Assembly: GCF_032051675.1 (NCBI RefSeq)
Contig: NZ_CP116968.1
Span: forward strand, 248,001 to 312,000
DNA length: 64,000 nucleotides
From: Candidatus Nitrospira neomarina
Lineage (GTDB): Bacteria > Nitrospirota > Nitrospiria > Nitrospirales > UBA8639
Reading direction: 5' to 3'
Below are positions 50,769 to 60,232 of this stretch, in pieces; within the stretch, counting starts at the first letter, position 1, and each line of letters opens with the position of its first letter. The notes below the pieces were generated by a model. The model ran no database searches. It had not been told where the DNA came from and was given only the letters and a program-made list of their open reading frames with translations. The translations under genes were made by a program, and so were the position numbers.

Positions 50769-51233
50769 ATGAGGAATTGGAGGATGAAGGTATGCGTTGG
50801 GGTCTATTTCGTCATGATGGCGGCAGGAGGGTGCGCATCGGACAAACCCGCGCCGTTGACAGCCTTGGCCCCTCCTTCAAATGTGGATACCCAGGTGCTG
50901 CAGGTGATGACCGAAGGCAAGCGCTTATTTGACGAAGGCCGGTGGGAAGCGGCACGTCAACAATTTCAGGTTGCCGTCCAACAACAAGCCGATCTGGCGG
51001 AAGCCCACTATAATCTCGCGTTGTGCATGGACAAAATGGGCGATCAAGCCGGCGCAAAGAAACATTTCATTGAGGCTGCCAACCTTGCTCCCGGTCATAA
51101 GGTCATTTGGAATTCCCCGCCGCTTCGACGGTATGGCAATGTTCCCGATGCCCCTGCGCAAGCTACCTCGGCTCCGGTCATGCCGGGATTCGGTGGGGGA
51201 GCGACTCCGGGCGGCGGGGGTAGGGGGTTTTAA
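50769..51233 (+). CDS. TPR-repeat lipoprotein
   Basis: A 154-residue outer-membrane-type lipoprotein. The signal sequence ends in AAGGC, a lipobox with Cys at about residue 22. The mature part contains two to three tetratricopeptide helices (EGKRLFDEGRWEAARQQFQ and AEAHYNLALCMDKMGDQAGA, about 45-110). The C-terminus is a glycine-rich low-complexity tail. It probably mediates protein contacts at the envelope. AAGGAGGGAG precedes the start closely. It follows addA by 20 bases and may be co-transcribed, without functional relation that I can see. Confidence 0.85.
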   Translation: MRNWRMKVCVGVYFVMMAAGGCASDKPAPLTALAPPSNVDTQVLQVMTEGKRLFDEGRWEAARQQFQVAVQQQADLAEAHYNLALCMDKMGDQAGAKKHFIEAANLAPGHKVIWNSPPLRRYGNVPDAPAQATSAPVMPGFGGGATPGGGGRGF

Positions 51234-51288
51234 GCTGCTTGATCGGGATTTCTGGGAATCTGATAAGCATGCGTGAAGTGGGGGAGGG

Positions 51289-52107
51289 TTATGCTTGTTT
51301 GTAGCCCCGGACAATCATGAAGACGCCGACCGCAACCATCGGGATACAGAGTAACTGGCCCATCGTAATCCACTGGAAAATAAACCCTAAATGACTATCC
51401 GGTTCACGGAAAAATTCTACAATAAATCGAGCTACTCCATATCCGCAGATGAAGGTCCAAAACATGGTTCCCGGTGGAGTTGACCGGCGGTTGATGACCC
51501 ATAAAAGAACAAAGAGTGCAACGCCTTCCAGGCCTGCCTCATAGAGTTGCGAAGGGTGTCGGCACTCCGGGCCACCATGGGGGAATACCATGCACCATTC
51601 GACGTCGGTCGGCCGCCCGAATAATTCTCCGTTGATAAAATTCCCCATCCGTCCAAAGCCCAACCCGATTGGAGCCGCTCCTGCGGCTAAGTCGGCGATG
51701 GGCCAAACAGGAAACCCGCGGGTTTTGCAAAAGATCCAGATCGCGATACATGTGCCGATCAGCCCGCCGTGAAATGACATTCCCCCTTCCCATACCGCAA
51801 AAATTTTGAGGGGATGGTCCAGATAAAAGGGAAGGTTATAAAACAACACATATCCCAAGCGCCCCCCGAGAAAGACGCCAAAGGCGGCATAAACAATAAG
51901 ATCGGATAATTGTTGTGGTGGGAGAGAGACATTCCTTGTGGCGGCCCTGGACTTGATCAGCCAATAGGCTCCTGCCAAACCCAGGAGGTACATAAGACCA
52001 TACCATCGAAGTGCCAGGGGCCCGATACGAAAGAAGACCGGATCAATGTCCGGATAGGGGAGCCGCGCAAGATCCGCCAAAATGGAGACAGGATCGAGGG
52101 CCATCAT
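51289..52107 (-). CDS. lgt: prolipoprotein diacylglyceryl transferase
   Basis: Inner-membrane enzyme that transfers diacylglycerol from phosphatidylglycerol to the lipobox cysteine of prolipoproteins. 272 residues, seven predicted helices. The Lgt signature GRMGNFINGELFGRPTD (about 135-151) is complete, and the MSFHGGLIG segment with its conserved His lies upstream. Two adjacent ATGs are possible starts. It sits beside a lipoprotein gene on the opposite strand, a coincidence of theme rather than an operon. Confidence 0.97.
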   Translation of the reverse strand: MMALDPVSILADLARLPYPDIDPVFFRIGPLALRWYGLMYLLGLAGAYWLIKSRAATRNVSLPPQQLSDLIVYAAFGVFLGGRLGYVLFYNLPFYLDHPLKIFAVWEGGMSFHGGLIGTCIAIWIFCKTRGFPVWPIADLAAGAAPIGLGFGRMGNFINGELFGRPTDVEWCMVFPHGGPECRHPSQLYEAGLEGVALFVLLWVINRRSTPPGTMFWTFICGYGVARFIVEFFREPDSHLGFIFQWITMGQLLCIPMVAVGVFMIVRGYKQA

Positions 52108-52444
52108 CCGGTAATGTGCTTCACTTTACGACCGAGGTGCCCGGAAGACGTTTGTGGTCCATCTAAAGGGGAACCCTCATTTGGGAACCAAATGGGAAGA
52201 TGGCGTACCGCATGCTTCATCATGGGCGAGCCAGTTGGGAAAACCTCGTTCTTCTTGGAAAGTGGCAAAATGTCTATCGGCAAGGGTTTGTGGAGCAGAA
52301 TAGGGTTGCCTTACACTAACAGGGACGGGTCCGGTCACATTGTTCGGAAGACTTCACATCATCTTCCTACCATAAATGCGGATGAAAGAAAAGGCGTGTT
52401 GGCTGTAATCGGAAGTCGGTATCTTGACGAGAGGCATAGACATC

Positions 52445-53824
52445 ATGGCTGAAATGGGATCATTGTCTCGTTCGAATGGTGCAGAAATCATTCTGGATTG
52501 CATTAGTGACGGAGTGATTACGATTGACCTGCAGAAACGTGTGACCTTTTTAAACCGGGCGATGCAGAAGATGCTGGGCTACAACGTCGATGCGGCGGGG
52601 ACACTTTTGGCCTGCGATGTCCTGATCCAAAGCAATATCTGCTCGACTAAGGAATGTGTTTTGGAGCGGGCGCTTCAGGGGGAGCGGGTGTCGAATTTTG
52701 AAGCGATGGTTCGTCGACGTGATGGCGTACATATTCCGGTGAGCATCAATACCGACTTTTTATTGGACAAGGAAGGCAAGCTGATCGGGTTAATCGAAGT
52801 TATCCGTGATATCTCGCTGGTTCGCGAGTTGAGTGCCAAGGTGGAAGAAGTGTCGGAGCTCAAGCATCGGCTGGGAGAGCAGACTAAGCTGGATAATATG
52901 GTAGGTCGATGTCCTCGCATGCAGGACATCATGGCGAAATTGCCGATCATTGCCGCTTCGAAATCCTCCGTTCTCATCACCGGAGAAAGTGGAACGGGCA
53001 AGGAATTAATTGCCTGTGCGTTACACGCCCACAGCCCGAGAAAGGATGCCCCTTTCGTCGTGGTGAATTGCTCAAGTCTATCTGAGGGTATTCTGGAGAG
53101 TGAAATATTCGGTCATGTCAAAGGGGCATTTACCAATGCGTATTTTGATAAACCGGGCCGGTTTGAAATTGCGAATGGTGGGACGATCTTTCTTGATGAA
53201 ATCGGGGAGATGAGTGTCGCCACCCAGGTGAAATTATTGGGAGTGCTTGAGCGGGGACAGTTTGAGCGGGTTGGGTCCAATGATACGGTTTCGGTGGATG
53301 TGAGGGTGGTCGCGGCCACGAATCGGAATTTGGAAGAAGCCGTTCAACAAGGACGGTTTCGGGAAGATTTGTATTTTCGTATACGAGTGATTCCGGTTGT
53401 GCTGCCCCCCCTACGGGAGCGAACGGGAGATATTCCCCTGCTCGTGAATCACTTTCTCGAAAAATTTAATCGCGAAATGGGCAAGCATATTGTCAGCTTG
53501 TCTCCGCAATGTTTAGCGGCACTCAGCCGGTATCCATTTCCCGGCAATATCAGGGAACTGCAGAATATGATTGAGCATGCCTTTGTGTGCTGTGAGGAGG
53601 ATACGATTCAATTTGAGCATCTTCCAGCCGACCTCCATCGGTACTGTTGGGAGCATCGGGAATGGACCGACTCTGAATCACTGGAGGCCCTGGAACGACA
53701 AGCCATTTGCCGGGCGTTAGAAAAGTCGGGTTGGCGGCTGAAGGAAGCTTCTCAACAGTTAGGGATTGGTCGATCGACCTTATGGCGGAAGGTCAAACTA
53801 TTTGGAATAACTCAAACAACTTAA
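52445..53824 (+). CDS. PAS-domain sigma-54-dependent transcriptional activator
   Basis: A 459-residue bacterial enhancer-binding protein. An N-terminal PAS domain (about 12-125) contains cysteines C57, C66 and C71 in [19 protein letters not shown], possibly redox- or metal-sensitive. The AAA+ domain has Walker A GESGTGKE (180-187) and Walker [11 protein letters not shown] (246-255). The sigma-54-contacting loop reads GAFTNA (227-232) where GAFTGA is usual. The C-terminal Fis-type helix-turn-helix has [17 protein letters not shown]. There is no receiver domain, so sensing is probably direct. The ATG at 52445 is chosen over an upstream alternative frame start (52424). It is divergent from lgt. 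Confidence 0.92.
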   Translation: MAEMGSLSRSNGAEIILDCISDGVITIDLQKRVTFLNRAMQKMLGYNVDAAGTLLACDVLIQSNICSTKECVLERALQGERVSNFEAMVRRRDGVHIPVSINTDFLLDKEGKLIGLIEVIRDISLVRELSAKVEEVSELKHRLGEQTKLDNMVGRCPRMQDIMAKLPIIAASKSSVLITGESGTGKELIACALHAHSPRKDAPFVVVNCSSLSEGILESEIFGHVKGAFTNAYFDKPGRFEIANGGTIFLDEIGEMSVATQVKLLGVLERGQFERVGSNDTVSVDVRVVAATNRNLEEAVQQGRFREDLYFRIRVIPVVLPPLRERTGDIPLLVNHFLEKFNREMGKHIVSLSPQCLAALSRYPFPGNIRELQNMIEHAFVCCEEDTIQFEHLPADLHRYCWEHREWTDSESLEALERQAICRALEKSGWRLKEASQQLGIGRSTLWRKVKLFGITQTT

Positions 53825-54087
53825 AAGCGTTTCATTTTGGGCTACATTGTTACCTAATTGTGCTATTTGCATTAAAATGATATATTTTCAATATCTTATG
53901 TATCTTTAATTCATGATATCTAATTTAATTGGTTTCATTTTGAAACATTTGCGGAGGGTGCTTTATATTAATTCCTTATTTATCAGGTGCTTGTGCGAGA
54001 TTTATTACGGCATATGGATTGCTTTTCATAGACAATTAGATACGCATTGATTTTATTATTTTTTTCCCGGGAGAAGGAGTGCTTGAT
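53825..54087. promoter_or_regulatory. AT-rich region with GTTTCA-N3-TGAAAC palindrome
   Basis: This 263-base region between the activator and a zinc-ribbon gene is very A/T-rich, unlike its surroundings. The perfect inverted repeat GTTTCA-TTT-TGAAAC (53932-53946) lies within it, and half-site gtttcatttt recurs at 53829. I found no -24/-12 sigma-54 promoter. It may serve as an operator for the activator or another regulator. Confidence 0.35.
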
Positions 54088-54291
54088 ATGGATTGTCCGC
54101 GTTGTCAGGGAATCATGATTCAAGATAAGTTTGGTGATGTGGCTGATGAATCCGGGGCCATATATTTTTCGGGTTGGCGGTGTATTACCTGTGGGGAAAT
54201 TTTGGATCCGGTGATTTCTGAAAATCGCCGGCACCATCATGAACCCCTCATCGGTCGATCGCGTAAAAAGTTTGCCACGCAACTAGGGTAG
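54088..54291 (+). CDS. small zinc-ribbon protein
   Basis: A 67-residue protein with two CxxC pairs (MDCPRCQG and WRCITCGEILDP, 22 residues apart between inner cysteines), followed by a histidine-rich basic tail (NRRHHHEPL). GAAGGAG lies eight bases before the ATG at 54088, fixing the start; three codons upstream (GTG) are not needed. It resembles the zinc-ribbon group that I associate with Nitrospira, function unknown. It shares its general plan with the 58-residue protein at 43830 but not its sequence. A terminator lies 63 bases after the stop. Confidence 0.78.
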   Translation: MDCPRCQGIMIQDKFGDVADESGAIYFSGWRCITCGEILDPVISENRRHHHEPLIGRSRKKFATQLG

Positions 54292-54354
54292 GTGTTGCTG
54301 CCCGTCGTTCTGCTTTTCGTACCCCCTATCCCAATTGTGAAGGTGTGGTGAGAG

Positions 54355-54397
54355 ACCCGAAATCCTCTTCAGTCCATGAGGGTTTCGGGTTTTCTTT
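54355..54397 (+). terminator. Rho-independent terminator after the zinc-ribbon gene
   Basis: Stem ACCCGAAATCCTC (54355-54367) pairs with GAGGGTTTCGGGT (54378-54390), 13 base pairs including one G-U wobble, with a ten-base loop, followed by TTTCTTT. It separates the small zinc-ribbon gene from the mrp gene. Confidence 0.85.
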
Positions 54398-54493
54398 GAT
54401 TCATGGTCTAATGTTATGGTGAGGAGAGGTACTGGTATCGCGTCGCATATGTGAAATTTATTATGAGTGTCTGTGACATAAGGAGATTATTGA

Positions 54494-55390
54494 ATGGCTG
54501 CAGAACAAAACCCGGCCGGTCCCGCGACCCCACCCAATCAACCTGAAGGCAATCCATTGCCGGGCGTGAAACACATCATCGCAGTGAGCAGTGGCAAAGG
54601 CGGAGTCGGCAAATCCACGGTCACCGTGAACTTGGCGGTCGCGCTTAAGCAACAAGGTTATGCGGTAGGATTAATGGATGCGGATGTGTATGGACCGAAT
54701 ATTCCTCTGATGATTGGGGTATCCAAAGAGCCGGGAAAGGATGGGGACAAAATTCTGCCCGCCGAGGGACAGGGAGTGAAAGTCATTTCTATGGGATTTT
54801 TCGTGCCGGAAGACACACCGGTGGTGTGGCGGGGACCCATGGTCCATTCGGCGATCCAGCAATTTTTTCGTGATGTGGTCTGGGGGGAACTCGATTATTT
54901 ACTGATCGATTTACCGCCCGGGACGGGAGATGTGCCCTTGACGTTGTCGCAATTAGTGCCGTTGACCGGAGCGATTACCGTGACCACTCCGCAGGAAGTG
55001 GCTCTACAGGATGTGAGAAAAGGCATGACGATGTTCAAAAAGGTGAATGTCCCGTTGCTCGGGGTGATTGAAAATATGAGTTATTTTGTCTGCGGGCATT
55101 GTCACGAACGGACAGAAATTTTTTCGACAGGCGGTGGGGAACGTGCCGCTCAGAAATTTGAGATTCCATTTTTGGGACGAATTCCGATTGATCCGGCCAT
55201 CCGCGAGGGGGGAGATAAGGGTACTCCAATTGTCAGCAATGATCCCTCGTCGCCCCAGGCCCAGGCCTTTCTTCAGATTGCAAAAACCCTGACGGACAAT
55301 GTTGACCAGGCGGAAAAAGGTAACGGGGACGCTGCGCCCTCCGTATCCAGTTTACTCAAAAAAATTACCGATCCTTTGAAGAAAACTTAA
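54494..55390 (+). CDS. Mrp/NBP35-family iron-sulfur carrier (ApbC-like)
   Basis: Cytoplasmic P-loop ATPase of 298 residues that carries or assembles iron-sulfur clusters. The deviant Walker A SSGKGGVGKST (about 33-43) is followed by GLMDADVYGPNIPLM, and the CxxC pair in FVCGHCHERTE (about residue 197) binds the bridging cluster. The C-terminal 30 residues are variable and lysine-rich. AAGGAG lies ten bases upstream of the ATG. The Rieske-type protein immediately downstream is an iron-sulfur protein, so a functional link is attractive. Confidence 0.93.
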   Translation: MAAEQNPAGPATPPNQPEGNPLPGVKHIIAVSSGKGGVGKSTVTVNLAVALKQQGYAVGLMDADVYGPNIPLMIGVSKEPGKDGDKILPAEGQGVKVISMGFFVPEDTPVVWRGPMVHSAIQQFFRDVVWGELDYLLIDLPPGTGDVPLTLSQLVPLTGAITVTTPQEVALQDVRKGMTMFKKVNVPLLGVIENMSYFVCGHCHERTEIFSTGGGERAAQKFEIPFLGRIPIDPAIREGGDKGTPIVSNDPSSPQAQAFLQIAKTLTDNVDQAEKGNGDAAPSVSSLLKKITDPLKKT

Positions 55391-55420
55391 ATAAAAGCAT
55401 ATTCATGTTGAGGAGAACCT

Positions 55421-55729
55421 ATGTCGGAGTTAGTGTGTATCGCGAAAATCGATGAAGTGGAAGAGGGAAAGGGAATGGTGGTGGAAGCCGGTGAGAAATG
55501 CTTGGCCGTCTTTAAACTGGATGGAGCCTTTCATGTTATCGATAATACCTGTCTCCATAGAGGCGGTCCTTTAGGTGAGGGAGATGTCGAAGGGGAAACG
55601 GTGTCCTGCCCCTGGCATGGGTGGGAGTACAATGTGAAAACCGGACATTGTCTGACGAATCCCTCCAGTCATGTGAGATCCTACCCGACCGTGGTTGAAG
55701 ATGGAGAAGTGAAAGTCGATCTGTCCTAG
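55421..55729 (+). CDS. Rieske-type [2Fe-2S] ferredoxin
   Basis: A 102-residue soluble Rieske domain with the two ligand pairs CLHRGGPLGEG (C-x-H) and CPWHGWEYNV (C-x-x-H), 17-18 residues between them. It is the size of a stand-alone Rieske ferredoxin, like those serving nitrite reductase (NirD) or dioxygenases, but no partner enzyme is adjacent. It lies 31 bases after the Mrp gene with a GAGGAG site, so the two are probably one operon. No signal peptide. Confidence 0.93.
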   Translation: MSELVCIAKIDEVEEGKGMVVEAGEKCLAVFKLDGAFHVIDNTCLHRGGPLGEGDVEGETVSCPWHGWEYNVKTGHCLTNPSSHVRSYPTVVEDGEVKVDLS

Positions 55730-56083
55730 GCATAGAAAAGGCCATCTTATAGTCGGCACGGTGACCATGAGCGGCTAAATGGCGGGAAACTTGCGGGTTG
55801 TAGTGAGGCCTCATGCGCCCACATCTCCATCATGTGTTGCATTCTCCTCATGAATCAATACGATCTTTTTTCATGCCTTCCTGGCCCGGTCAGATCCACT
55901 CATCCGAACGTCTGGTCCTGACCACCATTTCGTATTTCTTCCCCTTTCCCATGTTAGATTTTAGAAAGCACTTTTCACCTCCGGTGTCATGATTTTTGGT
56001 TTACAATCAATCAGGCATAGCATCCCCTTTGGGTTCTTGATAACATTGAGTCATTACACTGTGTTGTGTTGATGTAGACTTCT
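55730..56083. other. intergenic region before the peptide importer operon
   Basis: 354 bases, no gene seen. The last 50 bases contain TTGATA without a convincing -10 box at the right distance, so the importer's promoter is not identified. No terminator of the Rho-independent type was found after the Rieske gene. Confidence 0.4.
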
Positions 56084-58228
56084 ATGTTTGTCAAACGTCT
56101 TTTGCTGTTCATCCCGCTGACCCTGATTATTTTTCTGGTTCAATCCTATTTTTGGGTCCCAACCTATGAGCACCAGGCCGCCGGTAATCCGGATCGCTTA
56201 GTGACATACATTGAGGCTTCCAGTGGGGATGCCAAGATTCTCAATCCCATCCTTAATGCAGATTCAGCTAGCTCCAATATTGTGAGCCACGTGTTTGAGG
56301 GGCTGCTGGATTTAGATGAAGACTTGAAGCTTCGAAGCCGGTTGGCCACCGATTGGCAGATCACCGAACGGGCCTATGTGCTGGTCAACCCGTATCACCG
56401 TTTTCCGGATGGAACGGAAGTAACAGGGGATAGGCTCTTTCGGAAGATTCATGAGGCTTGGAAGGCTGGAACCATTGAGGGGTTGCAAGAGAGGGTGGAA
56501 TCCATTGAATTATTACCTTCCAGCCAACGATTGGAATCCATCTCACTCCTGCTGCCCAATGCGGAAGGCAAGCCTCAGCTCGAAGACATATCCGTGACCA
56601 TTGACGTACCGGAGCGAGTGGCGTTGACGCTCTCGGAGGTGGACCAGGATTTATTCGACCGCTTAAAGGCGGTTATCGGTGAGCGGTACTTTGAGCACTT
56701 CCCTTATGACGAACTGATTCATCCTCAAGAACCGGTTCCTAAAGAATTGGAAGAACCCCTCCGTGCGAAATTCCCGGATATCCTTCCCGTTGGCGAGCAT
56801 AATCCCACCATTCTGTTCCATCTTCGTCAGGGGGTGCAATTCCATGATGGGCATGTGTTCGATGCCGGAGATGTCAAGTTTACCTATGAAGCCATCATGA
56901 ATCCCAAAAATTTGTCTCCACGGACTCCGGACTTCGAGCCAATTAAAACGGTAGAGACCGTGGATCCTTATACGGTCAAAATTATTTACAAACGGCTCTA
57001 CTCCCCGGCCATCAATGCGTGGACAATGGGGATCCTTCCCGAGCATCTTCTCAATGAGGGGGCTTTAACCCGGGAGAAGCAGGAGCGTGGATTGTCGGAG
57101 GAGGCTCAAAAGACATTCGGGATGCGAGAGAGCCGCTTTAATCGGCATCCGATCGGCAGCGGGCGTTTTCAGTTTGTCGAATGGCAGGGAGATGAATTTA
57201 TTCATCTTCGACGGTATGAGGACTATTGGGAACGCTTGGCTGAATACCATGAATATTATATGCGTATCATTCCCGAACTGTTTACGCAGGAGGTAGAGTT
57301 TCGCACAGGCGCGGTCGATTTCTATGCCGCTCAGCCCCATCAGGTTGACCGGTATAAAAGTGATCCGACCTACCAGTGGTTTAGCAGTCCGACGTTCGCA
57401 TACACCTACATCGGGTACAATAATCGAAAACCGCTCTTTACGGAGCCGAAGATTAGAGCGGCGCTGGGGATGGCGGTGAATGTTGATGAAATTATTCAGT
57501 ATCTCGTGTATGGAGAGGGCCAACGGACCACCGGCCCCTATCCCAAAAACACAGAATGGTATGATCAATCCATTCAACCCTTACCCTACGACCCTCAAGG
57601 TGCCCTCGCCATCCTGGAAAGTGCCGGATGGAAAATGAACAAGGACGGTTGGCTCGAAAAAGATGGGAAAATTTTTGAATTTAATCTCATCACCAACAAC
57701 GGAAATCCCATCAGAAAAAATCTCATGACCATCGCGCAGAACGCCTGGAAAAAAATCGGCGTCAAAGTCAACACTCAGGTATTTGAATGGGCGGTGTTTC
57801 TGGGTGATTTTGTGAATACCGGTGACTTTGATGCGGTCGTGTTGGGATGGAGTATGGGCATTGATCCCGATCTCTATCAGATCTGGCATTCCAGCCAGGC
57901 CGGCCCCCAGCAGCTGAATTTTGTGGGATTCGACAATTCCCAGGCGGACGAACTGATTGTGCGGATCCGCCAGGAATACAATCGTGATCGCCAGAAAGAA
58001 TTGACGCACCAACTCCATCAGTTGATTCATCAGGAGCAACCCTATACGTTCCTGTATGCGCCGCTCAGTACACGAGTCCTGGACAAAAAAATCGTGCTGG
58101 TGGAAAAGGGGCCGGACGGGAAAGAAAAGTATGAAAAAATCTATCCCACCAAAAGTGGCGACATTACGTTTTATTTCCATAAATGGCGGAAGCTCGAATC
58201 CACGCCGAAATTTTCACTTGATGGGTAA
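56084..58228 (+). CDS. peptide ABC transporter substrate-binding protein (SBP family 5)
   Basis: Extracytoplasmic solute-binding protein of 714 residues for peptides or related compounds. The N-terminus is a hydrophobic helix (about 5-25, LLLFIPLTLIIFLVQSYFW) with no cysteine lipobox and no clear cleavage site, so it is probably membrane-anchored rather than a lipoprotein. Family features: HVFEGLLDLDEDLKLRSRLA, LRQGVQFHDGHVFDAGDVKFTYEA, and the late YTFLYAPLS segment. An insert of about 120 residues between the N-terminal lobe and the rest (around 120-230) makes it longer than DppA. It is the first gene of the importer and lacks a good ribosome site at its ATG. Confidence 0.92.
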   Translation: MFVKRLLLFIPLTLIIFLVQSYFWVPTYEHQAAGNPDRLVTYIEASSGDAKILNPILNADSASSNIVSHVFEGLLDLDEDLKLRSRLATDWQITERAYVLVNPYHRFPDGTEVTGDRLFRKIHEAWKAGTIEGLQERVESIELLPSSQRLESISLLLPNAEGKPQLEDISVTIDVPERVALTLSEVDQDLFDRLKAVIGERYFEHFPYDELIHPQEPVPKELEEPLRAKFPDILPVGEHNPTILFHLRQGVQFHDGHVFDAGDVKFTYEAIMNPKNLSPRTPDFEPIKTVETVDPYTVKIIYKRLYSPAINAWTMGILPEHLLNEGALTREKQERGLSEEAQKTFGMRESRFNRHPIGSGRFQFVEWQGDEFIHLRRYEDYWERLAEYHEYYMRIIPELFTQEVEFRTGAVDFYAAQPHQVDRYKSDPTYQWFSSPTFAYTYIGYNNRKPLFTEPKIRAALGMAVNVDEIIQYLVYGEGQRTTGPYPKNTEWYDQSIQPLPYDPQGALAILESAGWKMNKDGWLEKDGKIFEFNLITNNGNPIRKNLMTIAQNAWKKIGVKVNTQVFEWAVFLGDFVNTGDFDAVVLGWSMGIDPDLYQIWHSSQAGPQQLNFVGFDNSQADELIVRIRQEYNRDRQKELTHQLHQLIHQEQPYTFLYAPLSTRVLDKKIVLVEKGPDGKEKYEKIYPTKSGDITFYFHKWRKLESTPKFSLDG

Positions 58229-58256
58229 CGACCCCATATTCTGACGGCTGGTCACT

Positions 58257-59219
58257 ATGTGGAATTTTATTGTCCGTAATGTAGCGCAACGGCTGGTGCT
58301 GCTGATCATTGTGTCCTTTCTGGCGCACTCGTTTATTCATCTGGCGCCAGGGGAGCCCAGCGAGGTGGATCCCATGAATCCCCGGATGAAACCGGAAGAT
58401 ATCGCCAAGATTCGGGCCGCCTTTCATCTGGACGATCCGCTGTATGTGCAATATGCCTATTGGATTCGCGACCTGTTCACCGGGGAATTGAAATCGTTCA
58501 AGGACAGTCAGCCCGTCCTTCCGAAAATCTGGGACCGGTTTTTAAATTCACTGCCCTTATTTATTATGGGTACCATTTTGGTGTGGACGTGGGCCTTTCC
58601 TACCGGGATTTATGGGGCGGTCCATCGAGGAAAGGGGTATGACCGGATAACCATATTTTTGTCCTATGCCCTCATTTCAGTTCCAGGGTTTTTCCTGTCG
58701 TTTTTAGCCATCTTATGGGTGGTGGGGTGGCTGGGAGTTCCGGTTATCAGTATTAAAACCTTCGGAATGGAACATGCTCAGCCTGTCTATCAGATGATGG
58801 ACCGCGTCTGGCATTTAGTCATCCCGTCCATCATGACCGCGATTGGCGGCATAGCCATCTTATCCCGTTATGTCAGGTCCCAAATGCTGGAAGTGTTGGG
58901 TCAGGACTATGTCCGGACCGCCCGGGCGAAAGGGCTTGAGGAAGATACCGTGATTTATGGCCATGCGTTGGGGAATGCTCTGTTGCCCTTTGTGACCATG
59001 TTCGGCCTTCTGCTCCCGGGATTGATCGGCGCGTCCGTCATCTTTGAACAGATATTCGCCTGGCCGGGCTTAGGGCGTTTAGGGTATGAAGCGATCCTTT
59101 CACGGGACTTTCCAATTATTATGACACTGAATTTTATCGCCGCAGTGTTGACCCTCTTGGGCACCTTACTTTCGGATATTTTATATGCGGTCGTGGATCC
59201 GAGGATCCGTTTGCATTAG
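58257..59219 (+). CDS. peptide ABC transporter permease (DppB type)
   Basis: Inner-membrane permease of 320 residues with six helices. The binding-protein-dependent transport signature follows the EAA-type loop, with RTARAKGLEEDTVIYGHALGNA near residues 220-240. The N-terminal part has RLVLLIIVSFLAHSFIHLAPG, normal for DppB/OppB. It begins 28 bases after the binding-protein gene. Confidence 0.95.
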   Translation: MWNFIVRNVAQRLVLLIIVSFLAHSFIHLAPGEPSEVDPMNPRMKPEDIAKIRAAFHLDDPLYVQYAYWIRDLFTGELKSFKDSQPVLPKIWDRFLNSLPLFIMGTILVWTWAFPTGIYGAVHRGKGYDRITIFLSYALISVPGFFLSFLAILWVVGWLGVPVISIKTFGMEHAQPVYQMMDRVWHLVIPSIMTAIGGIAILSRYVRSQMLEVLGQDYVRTARAKGLEEDTVIYGHALGNALLPFVTMFGLLLPGLIGASVIFEQIFAWPGLGRLGYEAILSRDFPIIMTLNFIAAVLTLLGTLLSDILYAVVDPRIRLH

Positions 59220-59239
59220 TTGAATGAAGTGACAAAGCC

Positions 59240-60232
59240 ATGAATCAATCGAAGGCGGGAGTTCCACTCAGCGTAGGGCAGGTCAATCTGGACACGGAAG
59301 GCCTGCCTCCGCCGGAGACGCCGTGGGAAGAATTCCTTCGGATTTTTAAAAAAGACTACCAGGCCGTGTTTGGATTCTGGGTGCTGGTGTTTTTATTAAT
59401 CACGGCCTTGGCCGGTAAAGTCTTCACGGAATGGTGGATCTTGTTTGACCCGGAAGTGGTTCGGCTCACGGACAAATTTCTTCCTCCCTTTTCTCAGCCC
59501 TCTCCCGACAGTCTTCCACAGGATCAGCCGTTTCTGGGATTCTATCTTATGGGGACCGACGAATTGGGACGGGATGTGTTCGCCAGAATGTTTCAAGGCT
59601 CTTTTGTGTCGTTATCCATTGGATTTGTGGCAGTCGCCATTATGCTGGGTATTGGTATCTTATTAGGAGGGCTCTCTGGTTTTTACGGGCACGTGAAATT
59701 ATGGTTTATCACAGTGGATACCCTGATCATGCGATTTACGGATGCGATGCTGTGTTTTCCAGTATTTTTTCTCATTTTGACAGCCGTTGCCCTTTTCCCT
59801 CCAAGTATTTATAACATCATGATCATCATCGGATTGTTCAGCTGGATGGGAACCGCCCGTTTTGTCCGGGCTGAATTATTGGCCATTCGAGAGCAGGATT
59901 ATGTGACAGCTGCCAAAGCCCTGGGCATACCAGAAGGGCGGATTATTTTTCGTCATATGGTGCCGAATGCTCTGGCACCCGTGTTTGTCTCCGCCACCAT
60001 CGGCGTCGCTTCCGCTATCTTAGCCGAATCGGGGTTGAGTTTTTTGGGTTTCGGCGTGCCTCCTCCTGACGCCACCTGGGGCAATATCCTTTCGGATGGC
60101 AAAGGATTCGTATTTGATGCGCCCTGGTTATTTTTTATTCCCGGGATGGCGATCTTCATTGTGGTGCTGGCCTTTAATCTTGTGGGAGAAGGCTTGCGTG
60201 AAGCATTAAACCCGAAACTGCGAAGCCGGTAG
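59240..60232 (+). CDS. peptide ABC transporter permease (DppC type)
   Basis: Second permease subunit, 330 residues, with an N-terminal cytoplasmic segment of about 45 residues and six helices. The DppC segment TDELGRDVFARMFQGSFVSL is present near residue 110, and the EAA loop TAAKALGIPEGRIIFRHMVPNA near 230. Its stop is directly followed by the start of the ATPase gene with no gap, so tight translational coupling is expected. Confidence 0.95.
   Translation: MNQSKAGVPLSVGQVNLDTEGLPPPETPWEEFLRIFKKDYQAVFGFWVLVFLLITALAGKVFTEWWILFDPEVVRLTDKFLPPFSQPSPDSLPQDQPFLGFYLMGTDELGRDVFARMFQGSFVSLSIGFVAVAIMLGIGILLGGLSGFYGHVKLWFITVDTLIMRFTDAMLCFPVFFLILTAVALFPPSIYNIMIIIGLFSWMGTARFVRAELLAIREQDYVTAAKALGIPEGRIIFRHMVPNALAPVFVSATIGVASAILAESGLSFLGFGVPPPDATWGNILSDGKGFVFDAPWLFFIPGMAIFIVVLAFNLVGEGLREALNPKLRSR

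Noticed and set aside
53825-54087. Sigma-54 promoter near the activator gene
   Set aside because: I found no GG-N10-GC pair of the correct form in this region.
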